Made by a program: the position numbers and the translations under genes. Under the pieces are notes generated by a model. That model searched no databases. It was not told where the DNA came from and worked only from the letters and a program-made list of their open reading frames with translations. Shown piece after piece: positions 47,301 through 62,300 of a DNA stretch of 64,000 nt. Source of the DNA: Datnioides undecimradiatus (lineage: Eukaryota; Chordata; Actinopteri; Lobotiformes; Datnioididae); assembly GCA_008933995.1 (NCBI GenBank), contig WARS01000054.1:2471001-2535000 (forward strand). Reading direction: 5' to 3'. Within the stretch, counting starts at the first letter, position 1. Each line of letters starts with the position of its first letter.

Positions 47301-50300
47301 CTGAGACACAAAAAAAAAAAATTAGGGACATAAAACACTTCATTTCCTTAACCCTCTAGCTTTCTCTTAACACCCTGTGAGTTTGAGGCTAACCTATGTT
47401 TCTCACTGGTGTTGAATTCCCCTGTGAGGTGGTTGTGTTGGCGAGGGAGGGCGGCGCGCTGAATGTTGGTGTGTGTGTCGTACAGGAATGGTTCACTGCT
47501 GAGCTCAGACTGCTTCTTCTTCAGCTGGCTGGAGGACGAGTACAGCTCCTCCTCTGCTTTCTGAGTGACAAAAGTCATGTGATCATGGTCATGGAGATAC
47601 TGAAATCAAATTAAAGTTAAGTTAATCAACACTGATGTGCAGTGTGCGTGTTGGCTCACCACAGCTTGCTGTACATTGATGTAAACCAGCAGAGAGGCCA
47701 GCTCTAAGTTTTCACTGTAGCCATTTTTTAGAGGAACTGAGCGGTAACCTGTTGGGAAAAACATTTAATCAGCAAACTGATTTTAAGTGATGGTACAATA
47801 TAACCACATCAAACCTGTGTGTCAGTAAGTTTGTGGGCAATTGATGAAACATAACTGAAATTAGGGTTATGCGCCATATAACCACAATATCACACTAAAT
47901 GCAGTAAATATGGCTAAATAACAGCAAATCAGATAGTAAGGCCATGGCCTTGGTAGCAAGACAGCAACAACTGGTGTTATTCACTTGCTTGGGATACTGA
48001 ATGCAATTCAGCACAGTGAACATCATCTTGTGAAAGACTGGATAAACCAGTGGAGATATTCAAATCAAATTCAAAACAAGATATTATTCTTTGGAAAATA
48101 GCTACAGGTTATACAGTATACATTATGTAGTTGTTCATATTTCCTGGGTGACAGTATCAACAGTTTGCACACTCTGTAAAATGAACATTGACATAAACAA
48201 TGACATCAATCATTTATCTTTACCCTTTACTATATATAGAATTGGAAAAACACAAGCTAAAATTAGAAAATAATGCACCTTTATGTACAGAAATGAGAAG
48301 TAAAGCCTTCCTTTATAATGAGTACTACATAAGTGTAACGTTAGCAACAGTTACACTTTGGTCTCTTGTGCTGAACGGCGTGTGTGTTCTTACCTGAGCG
48401 GATGCCTTTGACAGGAAATGTGGCCTGAGCCAGGAAGTTAGGGTCAGAGAACATGTCCTCCTCATTGACCACAAAGCGCAGGAAGGTGAGTTCAGGCTCG
48501 TACACGGTGAAGACTATACGCTCTGCTGCTTTCCACACTGGGTTCAGACCATTATCACCTACAGCAAGCAGAATGACAGCACCATTCACATGATCACAAA
48601 GAATCTGTCACTTCTCACTCATTCTTCCCACTCCCCTCTCCTCATCCCAAAGGTTTAAAGTTTACTCTCATCATCTCCTGTTTCCCCCTTTCCTTACGAT
48701 AGACGATGGTCTTGAACTTCTCTTCAGTGTGTCCACACAGCTCAATCTCTACAAACGGACTGGCGATGCTGCGGCCAGGCTTAGGAAGATGTCTGGCAGC
48801 AATCACCTGCAGAAAGAAAATGCAACTCCTGTTACAGATTTTCATCTCGACCAAGAAGCTTAAAGTCAGTGTGCTATAATTCACAGAGTACTTACTTACT
48901 TTGTCAAAAATAGATCAGCTACTAAGCATCATGCATCTCTATCTAACATAATAGTTAGGTTTGACTTTAACAGTATTCACATTTAGCCCTGAGACTTCAA
49001 GCAACTTCATGACGATGGTGTATGTGTGTACGGACATACCCTAACAACAATGTTGTACTTGACCTTCCTCTTCTCTTGCTGAGGGTCGTAGCTATCGTGG
49101 CGCATAAGCTCCGGCTGCAGCACGTAACCTGTGCGTCCATTCAGACTGAAGAGGGCACTGTTCAACTGGGTGTATTTATCTGGGTGGACACACACATGTT
49201 GTAAAGATCTGGGATTAGCCTGACCAGTTCTTAATACATGAGATTTAATAATTTGTCAAGTTTGAAAGGGTACTATGTGTGTGTGTGTTCCACATCATTA
49301 TCTAACATCAGCATTTCTGGGAGCTGAGGCTTGAAAAACTACTGTACCTGCAGTCTGGTAGTTGAGAGCCACCATGTGACAGCCAAGGGCCCACAGTGGG
49401 TAAGGGTCATAGTTGGAGGACTCCACACGCTGACCTTTTGGGTAGATCCGACTCAGGGCCTTGCAGTTGTACTGCAGGAAGTCTTTGGTGCGGTTTTTTC
49501 CTGGAATCTTGTTCTCCACAAACGAACGGATCTCTTTGTAGGTGTAGCCATCTAAAAACAGAGAAGTAAGGTTCAGTGACGTTTGTTGTAAGCTAGCATG
49601 TTGTTAGCTGATGATGTTGCAGACAGCAGTGACCATAGCCTCTCTCTTGTGGTTGGTTCTGTAATGGACACACTGTTGAGCCCTCTCTGTGTTGTGGATC
49701 CAACACAGTGGAACACCTGTTGCCCAACTGCTTCCCTGTCAAGACATGCTAACACTTACATGCACACACAGTCATATTAAAACCACGTTCTCTTCTTTAG
49801 TACGGAGTGTCAATGATTCATACCAGAGGCATTGCATAAGGGGATTTTCTTAGCAATATGTTGAAGCAATAAACAGTGGCTACTGAGCAGGCCGTGGTAC
49901 TGAGATGAAACAGTTTACTAAGCCAATTTGAGCAGCTAATGTGGTTTAACCTAAGTTGATACAATGCAGATAGAAGGTCAGGTAAAGCCACAGAACATCT
50001 GCTCTTTGCTGAATGTGTGAGTTAAAGGCAGCTTAAAGGTTCATTAGATCAGGGTAACAACTTGTTGTCACTTGCTTGGTAGTTCGTACAGCCTGATCAT
50101 ACGCACTGCAAGACCCTATGATTGGGTAAGATTACTGAGACATCCTTTATATTTTTCTTACCTGCTAAATTAAATATTTAACAATTATACTAGCGCAGGG
50201 GAGTCACAAGCTAAAGACTGTTGTGGTGTAAGTTATGTATAATTAAGTGCATTTCTAAATTTAGATCTGTGTAACACAGGAAGCTGCGTAATCTTTAGAT

Positions 50301-53300
50301 CTTTCCTTTTGGTCACATCCTGTCTGTTGTGGTTTAAGAGCAGTGAAGGTAGATTCTCACTGAACAAGTTGTTTTGCGCCATGTCAGAGGATCCAGTTTT
50401 TCCTCTACAAGCTGGATGTGCATGATGTAGGAAATGAGCATGTCAGCATTAACAGCATAACTGGCTCGTTCATAATGATTTTGATCAATTTTTTGAGCTT
50501 CATATTACAGAACAAATATTCATCAAAACACATTTCCATCCGTTTTAACAACTAAAAGGCACGTTCACACATTTGAATGGACTGTTTGGTAGAACAGACA
50601 CCACAAAAAGAAAAAACTGTGATCATTCTAGCGCTACAAAGCCGAATGAACTGCTTTCTCATCGGTCACCTGCAGGCCCATTATCTTCAGCCTACACCAC
50701 ATCAGATTATCTATCACGTTTTATTTCCTGCAGGTTTCATTTGATCATCTTACTGGTTGTGTTGTGCCTACTGGCAGTTTCTTCAGGTTAATGAAGTTGA
50801 TGCTTTAGATACAATTGAGACACAGACATTTCTTACTTGACCAGATTTACACCTTGACATGGCCTGACTATTATTTGACTAATTATGTGAACAAAAGACA
50901 ATTACATTAAGTAGAGAATATTTTGCTACAGAAGCTTGGCTTAGCAATGTTTCAAGCTGACCGATGTAAAAGCAAATCAAGAACTTTCACTTTAATTGTC
51001 ACTATGTAGATTTTCAATTTATCAGGCATCGTATTTTGCTTAATTCTTGAAAATTCAGACATTATTTGTACTCGGGTAATGTAGCTATTCTAACTGGACC
51101 TCTAATTTGATAGGAGATCTATGTTCAAAGTTTATGGTTTGAGTTAAAGGTTACAAAGGTAAAACCAAATTAGGAAATGACTTGTTCACCAAGTATCTGT
51201 CATTAATCGTTGCGAAAGAATACCACACTGAGTGGACCATATCTAATTCTAAAGTACTGCTGACACTAGCCAGCTCTAGCTCTTCACACATCTTCACAAG
51301 AGTATAGAATGTTACTGTTGCAGCACATTTCCACTGTGAAGCTGCTGGAAAGTCTGTCCCCTCCGGCCCTCGTCACACAGCGATGTGGCTTGGGTTTATG
51401 GCTCTTTGATGAGTAAGTGCATCTGCATGTGCTTACCAAAGCGATCCTTCTCCTTGCTGCGTGGCTGACAATAGACCACCAGGTCCGACATCTCCATGGC
51501 AACCTCTGCCTTCTTCTCCACTTCCTCCTGTTGTCTGATCTGAGATTGGACAGAAAAACAGCCACTTCCTGTTTGCGCAATGACTCTTACAGACCACCAG
51601 TAAAACACCCCTTTGTGGTTATACATTATGTAGTGTGTTCAACCATACACTCATAAGGCTCTTCCACCAATACATAAACTGTCATTAGATACTAACCTCT
51701 TGTTCCCTGTTGTACTGCTTGCTCATTGCCCTCTGAGTAATGTCCCAGGACACCTGGTACCATTCAAACAACTCCTCCAGAGAGCCTGCTGACAGATCAA
51801 ACTGCAGACTGTCCTGCTCCATGTCCTGCAGGGTCAGTACATGGGACTTGCCATTTTTACCATTCTTCACTAGAAACAAGGTGGGAGGAAAAGAAGTAAG
51901 ATGAAGATGTGCAAAGAGGGACCCAATACTTCCAAACGTTTTTAGGCAATGCATATTCGAATGAATTTCCAAATATTGGATTCAACAAATACAATACAGA
52001 TATACAGATACAGCATAAACCATGGGAAGCTACATTTATGATTAGAGAATGTCTATAGACATTTTTTTCTTTTTGTGGGAGCAGCTAAAAATTTTATTCA
52101 AAGAAACAATTCCCCGTCAGTTAGGATCAATTCCCCACCACTAGACATATCATGTAACAATCATGTTAACTGGAAAGCTGTGGGAGGCTTTTGCAGTTTG
52201 ACTCAATATATGCACTGAGAAGAAAGTTAAAGTTTCCTTCAATCTTGATTACGTGTAATCAAAAAATGCTAAAAAAACTGACTATCAAACATGTCAAACA
52301 CATAGTATGAATTACACTCAAGTGCAATACACTTCTTCTACCTCCTACAATCTATGTGTATTGTTTATATTGTCCTTATTGATTGTTTATTTACCTTTTC
52401 TGTTTATATCTTTCTTCACAATCTATTTATCATTGCCTTATGCCTCCCGTTTGTCACTTGCTGCCGCCCACTCTGCAAATTTACCCTTTGTCTGAGAAAT
52501 AAAGGAATTCTTATTCTCACTCTTTCTCTGAAAAATCAACTTGCAGTCAATCAATCAGGTCATCTCTGGGGTTTGTAACCACATGTGGAATACAGACAAA
52601 AAGCGAAACTCACAAGTGCATATGCAAGCACAGGGATGGCACAATGCACACTCCAGTGTTCTCACACTTTTCTACTAATGCAGACAGTGGTTGTAGAGTC
52701 AGGAAATGAAGCAAAAGACAGGAAAGATGTATTTCTTCTTGTTTAAAAAAACATCCTGAACAATGGAGTCTATAGATTAAAATCTCAGACTTAGACCTGT
52801 TTGTTTAATACGATCCTCAGTCCATTTGTCTTTGGTTTAGCTGATGTCCAGCTCTGGTAGTTTTTGTTGAAAAGCAGCATCAGTGCAGCATGACAGGGAA
52901 AACTCTGCACTCAGACACAGGTGTATGCGAATGTTAGTAATGCAGCAGACGTTAAAATAACTCACAGTTTTGGATGTTGCACTTGGAGATGTCCACCACA
53001 CCCTTACATAGTTCACCTAGTGGATTGTCTTCCATGTCCTGTTTTAATACACACACAATACACAAACAAGTTTTGTTTTGTTTTTTGTCAGTCTCTATGC
53101 TGACTGACCTGTGACCAGAATAACCAGTGACCAGAATAACCTGTGACCAGAATGCTAATCTTCACCTGGTCTTTGGTCTCGGGTTTGGCATTGTTGGATA
53201 CTTCCTCTACATAGTTAGAGGGGAAGAACAGCTGCACCTTTCCACCATGGTCACCCTTCCACCTGTAGTGAGTGGAATGTAAAAAAAAAAGTCCTATTTG

Positions 53301-56300
53301 CTCCATTGCATGAGAAACAGGTATGAAGGCATAAAGTAATGTCTCACTAAGATATGGCAAAGACTCATTACATTCTTAATACAACGTGTGAGTGTGTGTG
53401 CATGCGTGTGTGTCAGGAGGCTCACCATCCATTGTTGTCCTTTGACACATTGTGTATGAGTGCTCCTTTGCCGAAGCTGAGCTCATCTGGCCTTTGAGCA
53501 CTGTAACCGTATATGGCTCTAACTGTGCTTTGAGGCTAACGGAAACAAACGCACACAATCGTGAATGTGTTTATCAAAGGACGATGCACAAGATAAAAGT
53601 CAAAAGCCAAAGCGGACTGAGAATAGTGGCGCATACACACCAGTGAGGGTTCGATCTCGTTGGGTTCCACATATGTCTTCACCTCGTACAGAGAGGCGCA
53701 GTCTTTCTCCTGTGAGGCACAATCTAATTAATGCCAATGTTACAGTCAGAGCAGAGGACATGTTATTAGGTTTACTACAGTATGAACATACTGAACTGAT
53801 ACTGGCCCACAGTGTCTATTAGTGGGGCTAAAAGAATGACCAAATATAAAGAGCACAAATGAGCAAAACAAAAGTGACTTTTGGATACAATAGAGACTAC
53901 TTTGCTGGAGAGTAAGATAACCTTTGAACTGTTATATGTGTATATCTTTTAGTTTTTTCAATAACGTTTTACTAAATGGGTTGGCACAAAATGCTGTACG
54001 GACACATGTGGTACATGTTTCTCACATAATGAATCCAAATAACTTGATAACTTGATTCTTGCACCATAGCATGTTGACACTTGTAGTTTTTGGATATTGG
54101 ATAGATTACCATGAGGTCTGCTTGAGACGTTCACATTAAATTGTCATTATTCTTTTGTGGATCTCGGGTGTTTCTCCTGCTGTACACCAACTCACTGTGC
54201 TGAAGCGGTCCACCAGCTCAGGGGTGACTGGGTAACGTAGCTTAATCTTCCGATACAGTGGCTTCTTCCTGAAGTAGTTGACCAGCTCCACCAGGCTCTC
54301 AAACTCTGTAGTGGTGCCCAGCAGGTACATGTTGCCCTCCTTCTGGATTCGGCAGTGTTTCACCTTACCATCACCTCTGTAAGTGAGAGAACTCGATTAA
54401 TACAAAAACACAAAAAAGCTGGAAGAGAGAAATGAAGCCACAGTCGTCGCTGTACCTGAATGTGATGGCGAAGGAGTCTGGTTCTCCTTCTCTCTGACGA
54501 ATGAGGAAAGCTCCATCTCTGGGAATCCTCAGCAGGTAATCCTCTGCCTGACCTCTGCTCAGGTTACTGTAGAACCACCTGCAAGACACACACAGAGGGA
54601 CAGTTATAGTGTATGTGTGTGTGCGTGTGTGCAGATGGTTATTAAAAGTTAGTTTCTTAGCCAATATCAAAGCATGACTCAAGGGACAGGCAGCACAAAT
54701 ATGAAAATTTATAGTATTGCAAAGTCATTCTGCCTTAGGCTGCGTTCACATAAGGAAATAATAATATAATTATGGTCACATCACGTTACCAAAAATCAAT
54801 GATTTAGGAGGAAGAGATTTTTTTAAAAAATATTTAACCTTAGTAGTGAGGGATAAGAAGAGGAGGAGGGCTTCATGTGGATTATGTCAATATGATTTCT
54901 TACAGCTCCTCTATTCAACAGGTCTCAGCTAGTTATTAAATAATACATCTGGCACTTTCTGTTCAGATGCTTGTTATTATGAAAAATATTGTAAATTTAA
55001 AACACCAACCAGCATCCTGATGTGTTTGCATGCCTTCGCCTCAGCTTAAAGTACAGAAGAGCTAAATGGAGGGCATCCAGCAGTGAGAGTGGAGCTGCAT
55101 GTTACCTGTAGATCCTTCCAGGTTCATTTATTTAGAATTTACACAATTTTTAGGGAGATTTGTTTGATCATGTGGATAATATCATTCATTCTGCTGTAGT
55201 ATCATTTCCACACATGTTTAACATTTAAATCTAGTTGGTCTAACACCACATCTGTCAGTTAGTTTTTCCAAACATTGATTCAAGCAGGCATTTAAGTAGT
55301 GACATGCACATATTCAGGATAGATCCCCCTCCACTGAACAGTCGGATCAAGCTTGTCTCAAGATTTGTTACAAAGTATTTTATGAGAGTATTGAGATTAA
55401 CGGCTCATAATGTATATTAATATTTAGCGTGTATAACCAGTTCCCTGTGATGTATCAGACTTGTGTTGTGTTGTGTTGGTTCATGTATAACGGACCCTTC
55501 TTGTACATGTGGGTTGGGCTTTGGTACAGCATCGGTGAGGCGCAGCTCGAAGTCTTGGCAGCGCAGCGGGTTTTCTCTGTAGTGCTGGATCAGAGAGTAC
55601 ACAGTGGGAAAGTGCAGGTTTGGCGTCAGGAAGAAGTAAGTGTGTGTTCCTTCTGAACCTGAGCGAATCCGACAGTGCTGGACCCTTCCGCTGCGCCTGA
55701 AATACATGCAGGAAATGTGTTTACAGATACAGTGAGCTGCTTACAATACAATATGATAGAACATAAATGCAATAAGCAAAAACATTCTGGCGCTTAGAGA
55801 AACAACAATAAATCTTTATTCTGTCAAACTATAGTAAACCCTTTGTGGATCATCTGAGTTTAAAAGGAGGGATGTACTCATCACACTGTGAGAGGCACCA
55901 GCCACACAAACAATGCAGGCCAGTTTTTGGCTGGGCTGACCATGAGATCGAGAACCTTAATGTGTTACCAGAAAGAGAGGGTGAAGTCTGTGACATAGGT
56001 ATCGCTATCTCGGACCAAGAAGGTGCCATCTCTTCCCCCAGTCTCTGCGCAGTAATTATGGATCAGCCTCTCGGCCATCAGCCTGCCCTCCTTCATGCGA
56101 CCGTGAAACCATGGCTCTGAACAGTGCAGGTCCTGGTACTGAGAGAGAGGAGAATGACACTGGCTTTAACGTTCACGTTTGGAAGGACTATCGTAACGAC
56201 AGCACAAATTATTTTACATTTACATACCTTAGTTAATATAACTGTATCAGTATTATGTAAAGGAATAGGATAGATTTTGATAATAATAAATATACTAACC

Positions 56301-59300
56301 AGTATCATATCAGAGAATAACTTAAAGGTATTCTTGTTTGAGCATTTGGTCTTTCTCACCTAAATGCATTCTGGGTATCCTTGAGACGTTCCAGAAAACA
56401 AAGCAGATTTGTTTTAAATATTTTCACGTCTACATTGTTTATATCCACGTTTTCTGGCAGGTGCCACACATCTGTAACTTTTGTTATGTTTTGTTCGATG
56501 CCGTGTTTCTTGGGGTCTTACCAGCACCATCTGTGTTACCAGTGGAATAGTTAACACGTACATGTGCCTGTGCATGTGATATGAACCTCAGTAGTTTTAC
56601 AACGATGCTTAATAATTTGGTTATGACAGTTGTGGATTCTTTACCGTGCACCAGTGAAAGCTGATTGATTTTGAATGTAAAACCATGCGTTACAATTCGC
56701 TGGTAAACCTTCTTCACTGTCTCGTACTTTTCTGGGATCTTCTTCCTCCTGTTCGTACTCCTCTGCATAGTACAGTTTGTCGTCAGAGATCACACAGTAG
56801 TGCTTGTTCCACCGCTGAGAAAGGGAAATGAAAATTTACATGTGAACTTTGCATGCATACACGCTGCGCACACTGGGAGCTGTTCAGCCTGTGACAACTT
56901 CATTCTGAAATTACTCACTCAGGTTTACATACAGCAAGTAAGACTGAAACTACTACTGCTGCTACTGCTACTACTGCTACTACTGCTGCTACTGCTGCTC
57001 AGATGGATATAATAATAATCATATGTAAAATAAGTATAAGGCAATATTGAGAATGCCAACCTGTTTAAAATGGATTATATAATATCTGCACTTGTTTATA
57101 GGCCTAGATTCACTTGGTTTTGCAGTGACTAAGTTAGTTGATAACCAGCTCGGTAGCAAAGTGGTTGTACTTGTTTTGTAATACAGGAGCAAGATGTCAG
57201 CCTCACATTAGTTTTTGATTTGACCCCTCTTCCAGTACCTGGTCCACAGGGTCCCAGATCTCCAGGTCTCCCTGTTTCTGCCCCTTCCTGAAGTCTTTAG
57301 TGATTCCGCCTCCCTCCACAGTCAGCTTCTTGTGCTGGGGGGGTACACACACAGCCATTAACAAGGACAACACAGCAAAACAAAACCTTTTGTCATAGAT
57401 CTGTCAGTTCCTCTGACAGCTCCTCTGACGCACACACACACATACGCACTCAGTACCTTGAGTATGATCTTGCCTTTCAGCTGTGCAGGTGAAGGTAGTT
57501 GCTCAGCCATCTGCTCCACGGGTTCAGTCAGCAGTTTGTCTCCAAACACTTCTCTGAAGATTCGAGCCATCTGACGCTGCTGCTCTAAAGGACAGTGCTC
57601 CTCTATGGACAGGATCACTGGGTACCTGAGAGAGAGAAGCACTATTATTAAAACAGGTTGGAGAAAAAATACAAAAAAGAGGAAAAAGTAGTACAAAAGA
57701 GGACTAATGTGTCATAACTTTAATTACCTTTTCTTTAGTCAAAAAAGATTTTACAAAACTGGAAACAGCACATCCTTGAACTTGCACATGAAAATATTTT
57801 GTAATGGCTGAGACAAAAACAGCCTTGATGTAGTTGAACTAAATAGTAAAATAATATTCAATCAAAAAGAAACACAAAAGGATTCTGCCATTAAAATGCC
57901 ATTAATGTGCAAAGGATTCACAGACAATCCAAAATAACAATAAATGGGTCTCGGCACACACGAAGAAGAATTGAATAAACTTAAGATCAACATTCAGATC
58001 TGGAAGCTGACAGTATAACCACGGGTCTATTGATTTACCCGCTGGCCACAAGTGTACCTGCCCAAATGTACATGAAAAGCAGAGAATAAACACTGAATGC
58101 ATGAGCATGTTGTTTTACACGGCTTCAGTATCAGCTGAAAATGTAACTGAAAAAGTTATGAAGTCAGACACAGTGACAGTGTTTTCTGTGATTCTTACTC
58201 TGACGCGACAAAAGCGTGTTCGTTTATGGCTTTGACCACATCCTCAAACTTTATCTTGGTCGTCCTGGTCCAGCCGTGGTAGATGATTGGCTCCCCGGGC
58301 CCTTCCCAGCAATCCACTGGACAGCACGGTACAAAACACAAGAAAACATCTTATCTCTAACAATCCCACTCATCTTTTTGATTTGAGCTGTGTAAAAGGA
58401 CCCAAAATTAAACTGATGCTGTTAGTGTAACTGCTAAAAGTGGATTGAAAAGCCCACTATGATTTTAGCATAGCTGTTATATACTGACATTCAACACAGC
58501 GGCATCCCAGACGCAGACAGCGCACATAAGCCTCCGTGGACGACTCACTACGAAGCTGATCACCTGTCAGGTAGCTGTTGAAAAGCACACAAAACAGCGG
58601 AAATGTTAAATTATCATTAGCACAGACCTGTTATTTCCTCTGCTATGAAGGTTATATTTATAGTCTTGTCTACTTGTTGTTTAATTGGCAGGACATCGTT
58701 TGATCACTTCTGAAGTGTTTTATGAGTGTGTGTGTGGGTGTGTGTGTCTCATACTGACGTGTTGTGTGAGGAGCTGATCCAGTAATGGGACAGAGGATTG
58801 TTCATGTCCAGGGTACTGATCTCTGAGAACCTCTCATCCCACACAGAGTTCTCCTTTGAAAACAGGAAACTGAGGAACTAGAAGAGAAGAAACATTTCAT
58901 ATTTAACAAGAAGTTAACAGTCACTCATTATGTGTGTGATCCAGTCCAGTTATATATAGCCGGAACTTAACAGATGTTCATTTACTTGTAAAAACTATAT
59001 TTCCTGCCATATATAGCAATGTCATTGAACTACATCCCTACAAATAACTATTTAGTCTCTTTCAGTTCATAGAATGTATAGAATGTAGTGGATAACACAA
59101 ATAACAGACTCATTAATGAAGTATGTCAATGAAAATCCTCACCACATACAGTGGCCTGTACCACAGTGTGTTACACCCTTGCATATTATATACAGTGGAT
59201 ATAAGAAGTCTACATGCTGTTATGAAATTGCAAGTATTGTAAATATTAGGAACATTTTAACAAATGAAAACAATCTAAATTAAATCCTCACACCTAAACA

Positions 59301-62300
59301 CCACACTGATGGTGAAGCATGGCAGCGTTAGCGTCATGCCTTGGGGCTGCTTCAGCTGGGTCAGAATTCTTAATTAATAACAAACTATTTGTGTAAAATG
59401 AAAGATGAATTAAGGGTATGTGGATATTTACACTGATGTCACTTCATCAGTATGATTAGCCGTTTTATAACCACTGTACCTCTGTCACGTTCAACACATG
59501 CAGGAACTGAGCAGAATACCTCACTGACGGTGAACTCTGGGTCATTGGTTTTTCTCATGGTGTCGTCAATAAAGGTTGTCATCAGCTCTCTAACTTTGTT
59601 CAGATCGCTGGCCCAGGATTCCTGAGGGATTTGGAGACACAGTAGAACAGAGAAAGGTTAAAGCAACTGCTAACATTAGTTAACAGATTATTATAATAGA
59701 TGGGAGTATTTAATAATCAATAATTAAAAGCACAGTTTATTAGTCAGAATTTATATAAAGAATCATTTGTGTCTGTCTGTGTCTAGTTGACATGACTGGG
59801 TTGCAGACACATTTGATGGCAGAGAGATTTATCCATTTAATCACAAATATCACAGCAATGTGTTTTTTGGTCTCTAATCAGTCTTTCCACACCGTGGGCT
59901 TGTTCTACTATGACAACATAATTGCTGATTATAAATAAAACCAAGCATTAAAATGGGCATGGCATGTAGTTTGCAAATGATTTAGGATACTAAAAAAGGT
60001 GTCAAAAGTGACATCAGTGATTAACATACTGTATTACATGGGCCAACATGAGCATATAACGTGATGTGATGAGAAGAAACAAATTTAAAAGCAAAAGCAA
60101 AACAGTGTCAAGATGATCATTCAATAAAACCATTAGCTAAATAACAGTGACACTTTCCTCTGAGCATCGTCATTTGCTGCCATGTCCGACTACGTTTTTA
60201 TGCAGACGACAGACAGCTGTAACTTTCCAAAAAGACCCTCCACTTGTTAACCCTCCACATCTTAATTACTGCAGGTTTATGATAGTGTCCTGCCTTTATT
60301 ATATAAGAACATTGCAACCATTGTAATCTTGTCACCTGGCTTGTTTTAAAGTTAAATATAGATATCATAAAAGAACACAAATAATGATTGCATCTCTTAT
60401 TTGTTACAATATAAAGGAGTGGCAAAGGGAATGAGGGAGTGAATACTTATTTAATGAGCACAAAGGAGCATAGAAAAATGTCAGACTTGCTAAGTTACAA
60501 CTCTTGAATGGGTGAGTAATCATTCATTCATCATTCAAACCTTTTGCTCATAGACGAGGAACCGCTGGAAGTCATGGAGAAGGACTGCTGAAGCATCTGG
60601 TTTATCTGTGTTACTGTATGATGGAAGAGCGAAATCATACCGTCAAACAACGCTGACAGCTACAAACTATCTTTACAAGCTGGGTTTGACTCACACCAAG
60701 GTTTGTAAAGATCAAGTAAAGCAAAGATTAGAAAAACATGAGCTCACCCCAGAATAAAAGCACATGATTCCTTTTTGAACTCATCGAGGATCTAAGTTTA
60801 AAAATAATGTCAATGAAATGCTGGAAAAACGTATGAACAATGACACATTAGATTATATTTACTTTTATGTCATCAATTCAGACTCACCTCATTCTGTTCA
60901 AACATTATATGGTTGTACAATTTATGAAACTGCTCAAAATCTAGGCGGTCTTTCTTTGCTCCCACTTCCTGTGAAAGCAGAACATCAATTCAGTTATTGT
61001 TAATCTCTGATATGATGGAAAAATGTGGTTTTCATCATATAAAACACTAATTGTCTGCTGATTGTTTATGTCCGTAACGTCTGTGTTGAAGTGGGTTTAA
61101 TCATGGAGTCATGTTTTACATTTCTGAAAAGATAAAAAGGTAAAAGTGAATAAATGAATAAAATGCAATGATGAGGATGTGGCCTGAATACCAGGAATTT
61201 GTCTTTAAGAGCACGAGAGCTGGGGGCCTTGTAGTTGAGCAGGGGAAGCAGAGCCTTCAGCTCCTTCGTGGAGATGCTGGGAAACACACAAACAGGCAGA
61301 AAGCATTCATTTGGCAGGAATCCTCTGACATACTGCTGTTCATTAGAATTTCACCGAACTTCACTTCACTACAGGTTCCACAGATCACCAGACCATAGAT
61401 AGGTAGGTGGGCAGAAAGAGACAGAGAGAGGTAGAGAGAGGAGAGAGAGAAGATACAGTACCTGTTAGTTTTGGTCTGATTGACAGAGTACATCTGCTTC
61501 CTCAGCCAACTGGAGGGAAAATAACAAAGAGTGATCAATGGCAGGATGGCTCTTGGTCATAAATCAGAGTTTGTTTACGTGTGTGTGTGTGTGTTTGTGT
61601 ATACCTCTCTATTAGAACAGGAGTCGGAGCTTCCAGCGTCTCTTGCCTTAACAATTCTAGTCCTATCAGCCACTTTTGTGCCTCTTCGACAGAATCAGCT
61701 GCAATGAGCCATACAGACGGTGTTACTGTGCTAAACCTGACATTTAGCTCTGTGGGGTGATGCGAGGACAGGATGAAACATAACGGACATCATCTCTGCT
61801 TTGAAGTAAAACTACTTGGTCTCTAAGTTCCGTCTGTTTGCATGAGAAGAGACATTTCAACACATTTCCTGGTGCAATAGGGGAAAAAAAACGAACATAA
61901 TCTATACTGCACCAGAGCACCTGATAGGCCCAAAAATAAAACGGTTAAACAGAAAAACGAAAAGAATGATCGCCAGTTTTCTATCTCCACCTGCCAGTCA
62001 ATATGTTGCCAACATCCATATCTCTCCAGACTAGATAATATATTAGAAAATGTTCTGATTCACTCATTTTATACAAGTAGACACTTGTGGAAAACTGTCA
62101 CAGCTAGGTGTGAAGTCACTGCGATGTTTGACAACCAAAATCGAATCTGTTTATCCGTGAGTCCAGCTGAACGTCTGTGCCTACTGTGGAGGGATTCTCT
62201 TGAGACAGTCTGGATATATTGTGTTTGTGGGGGGAAGGTGTTTTGGGAGCTCACAGGTCTTGACCTTTGACCTAGTTAATCCTCCTGTGCATCTATTCAT

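Noticed and set aside
56701..56727. Alternative later donor (GTTTAC) for plcg2 exon 15
   Set aside because: It would leave a one-base overhang that does not match the phase-0 start of exon 16.
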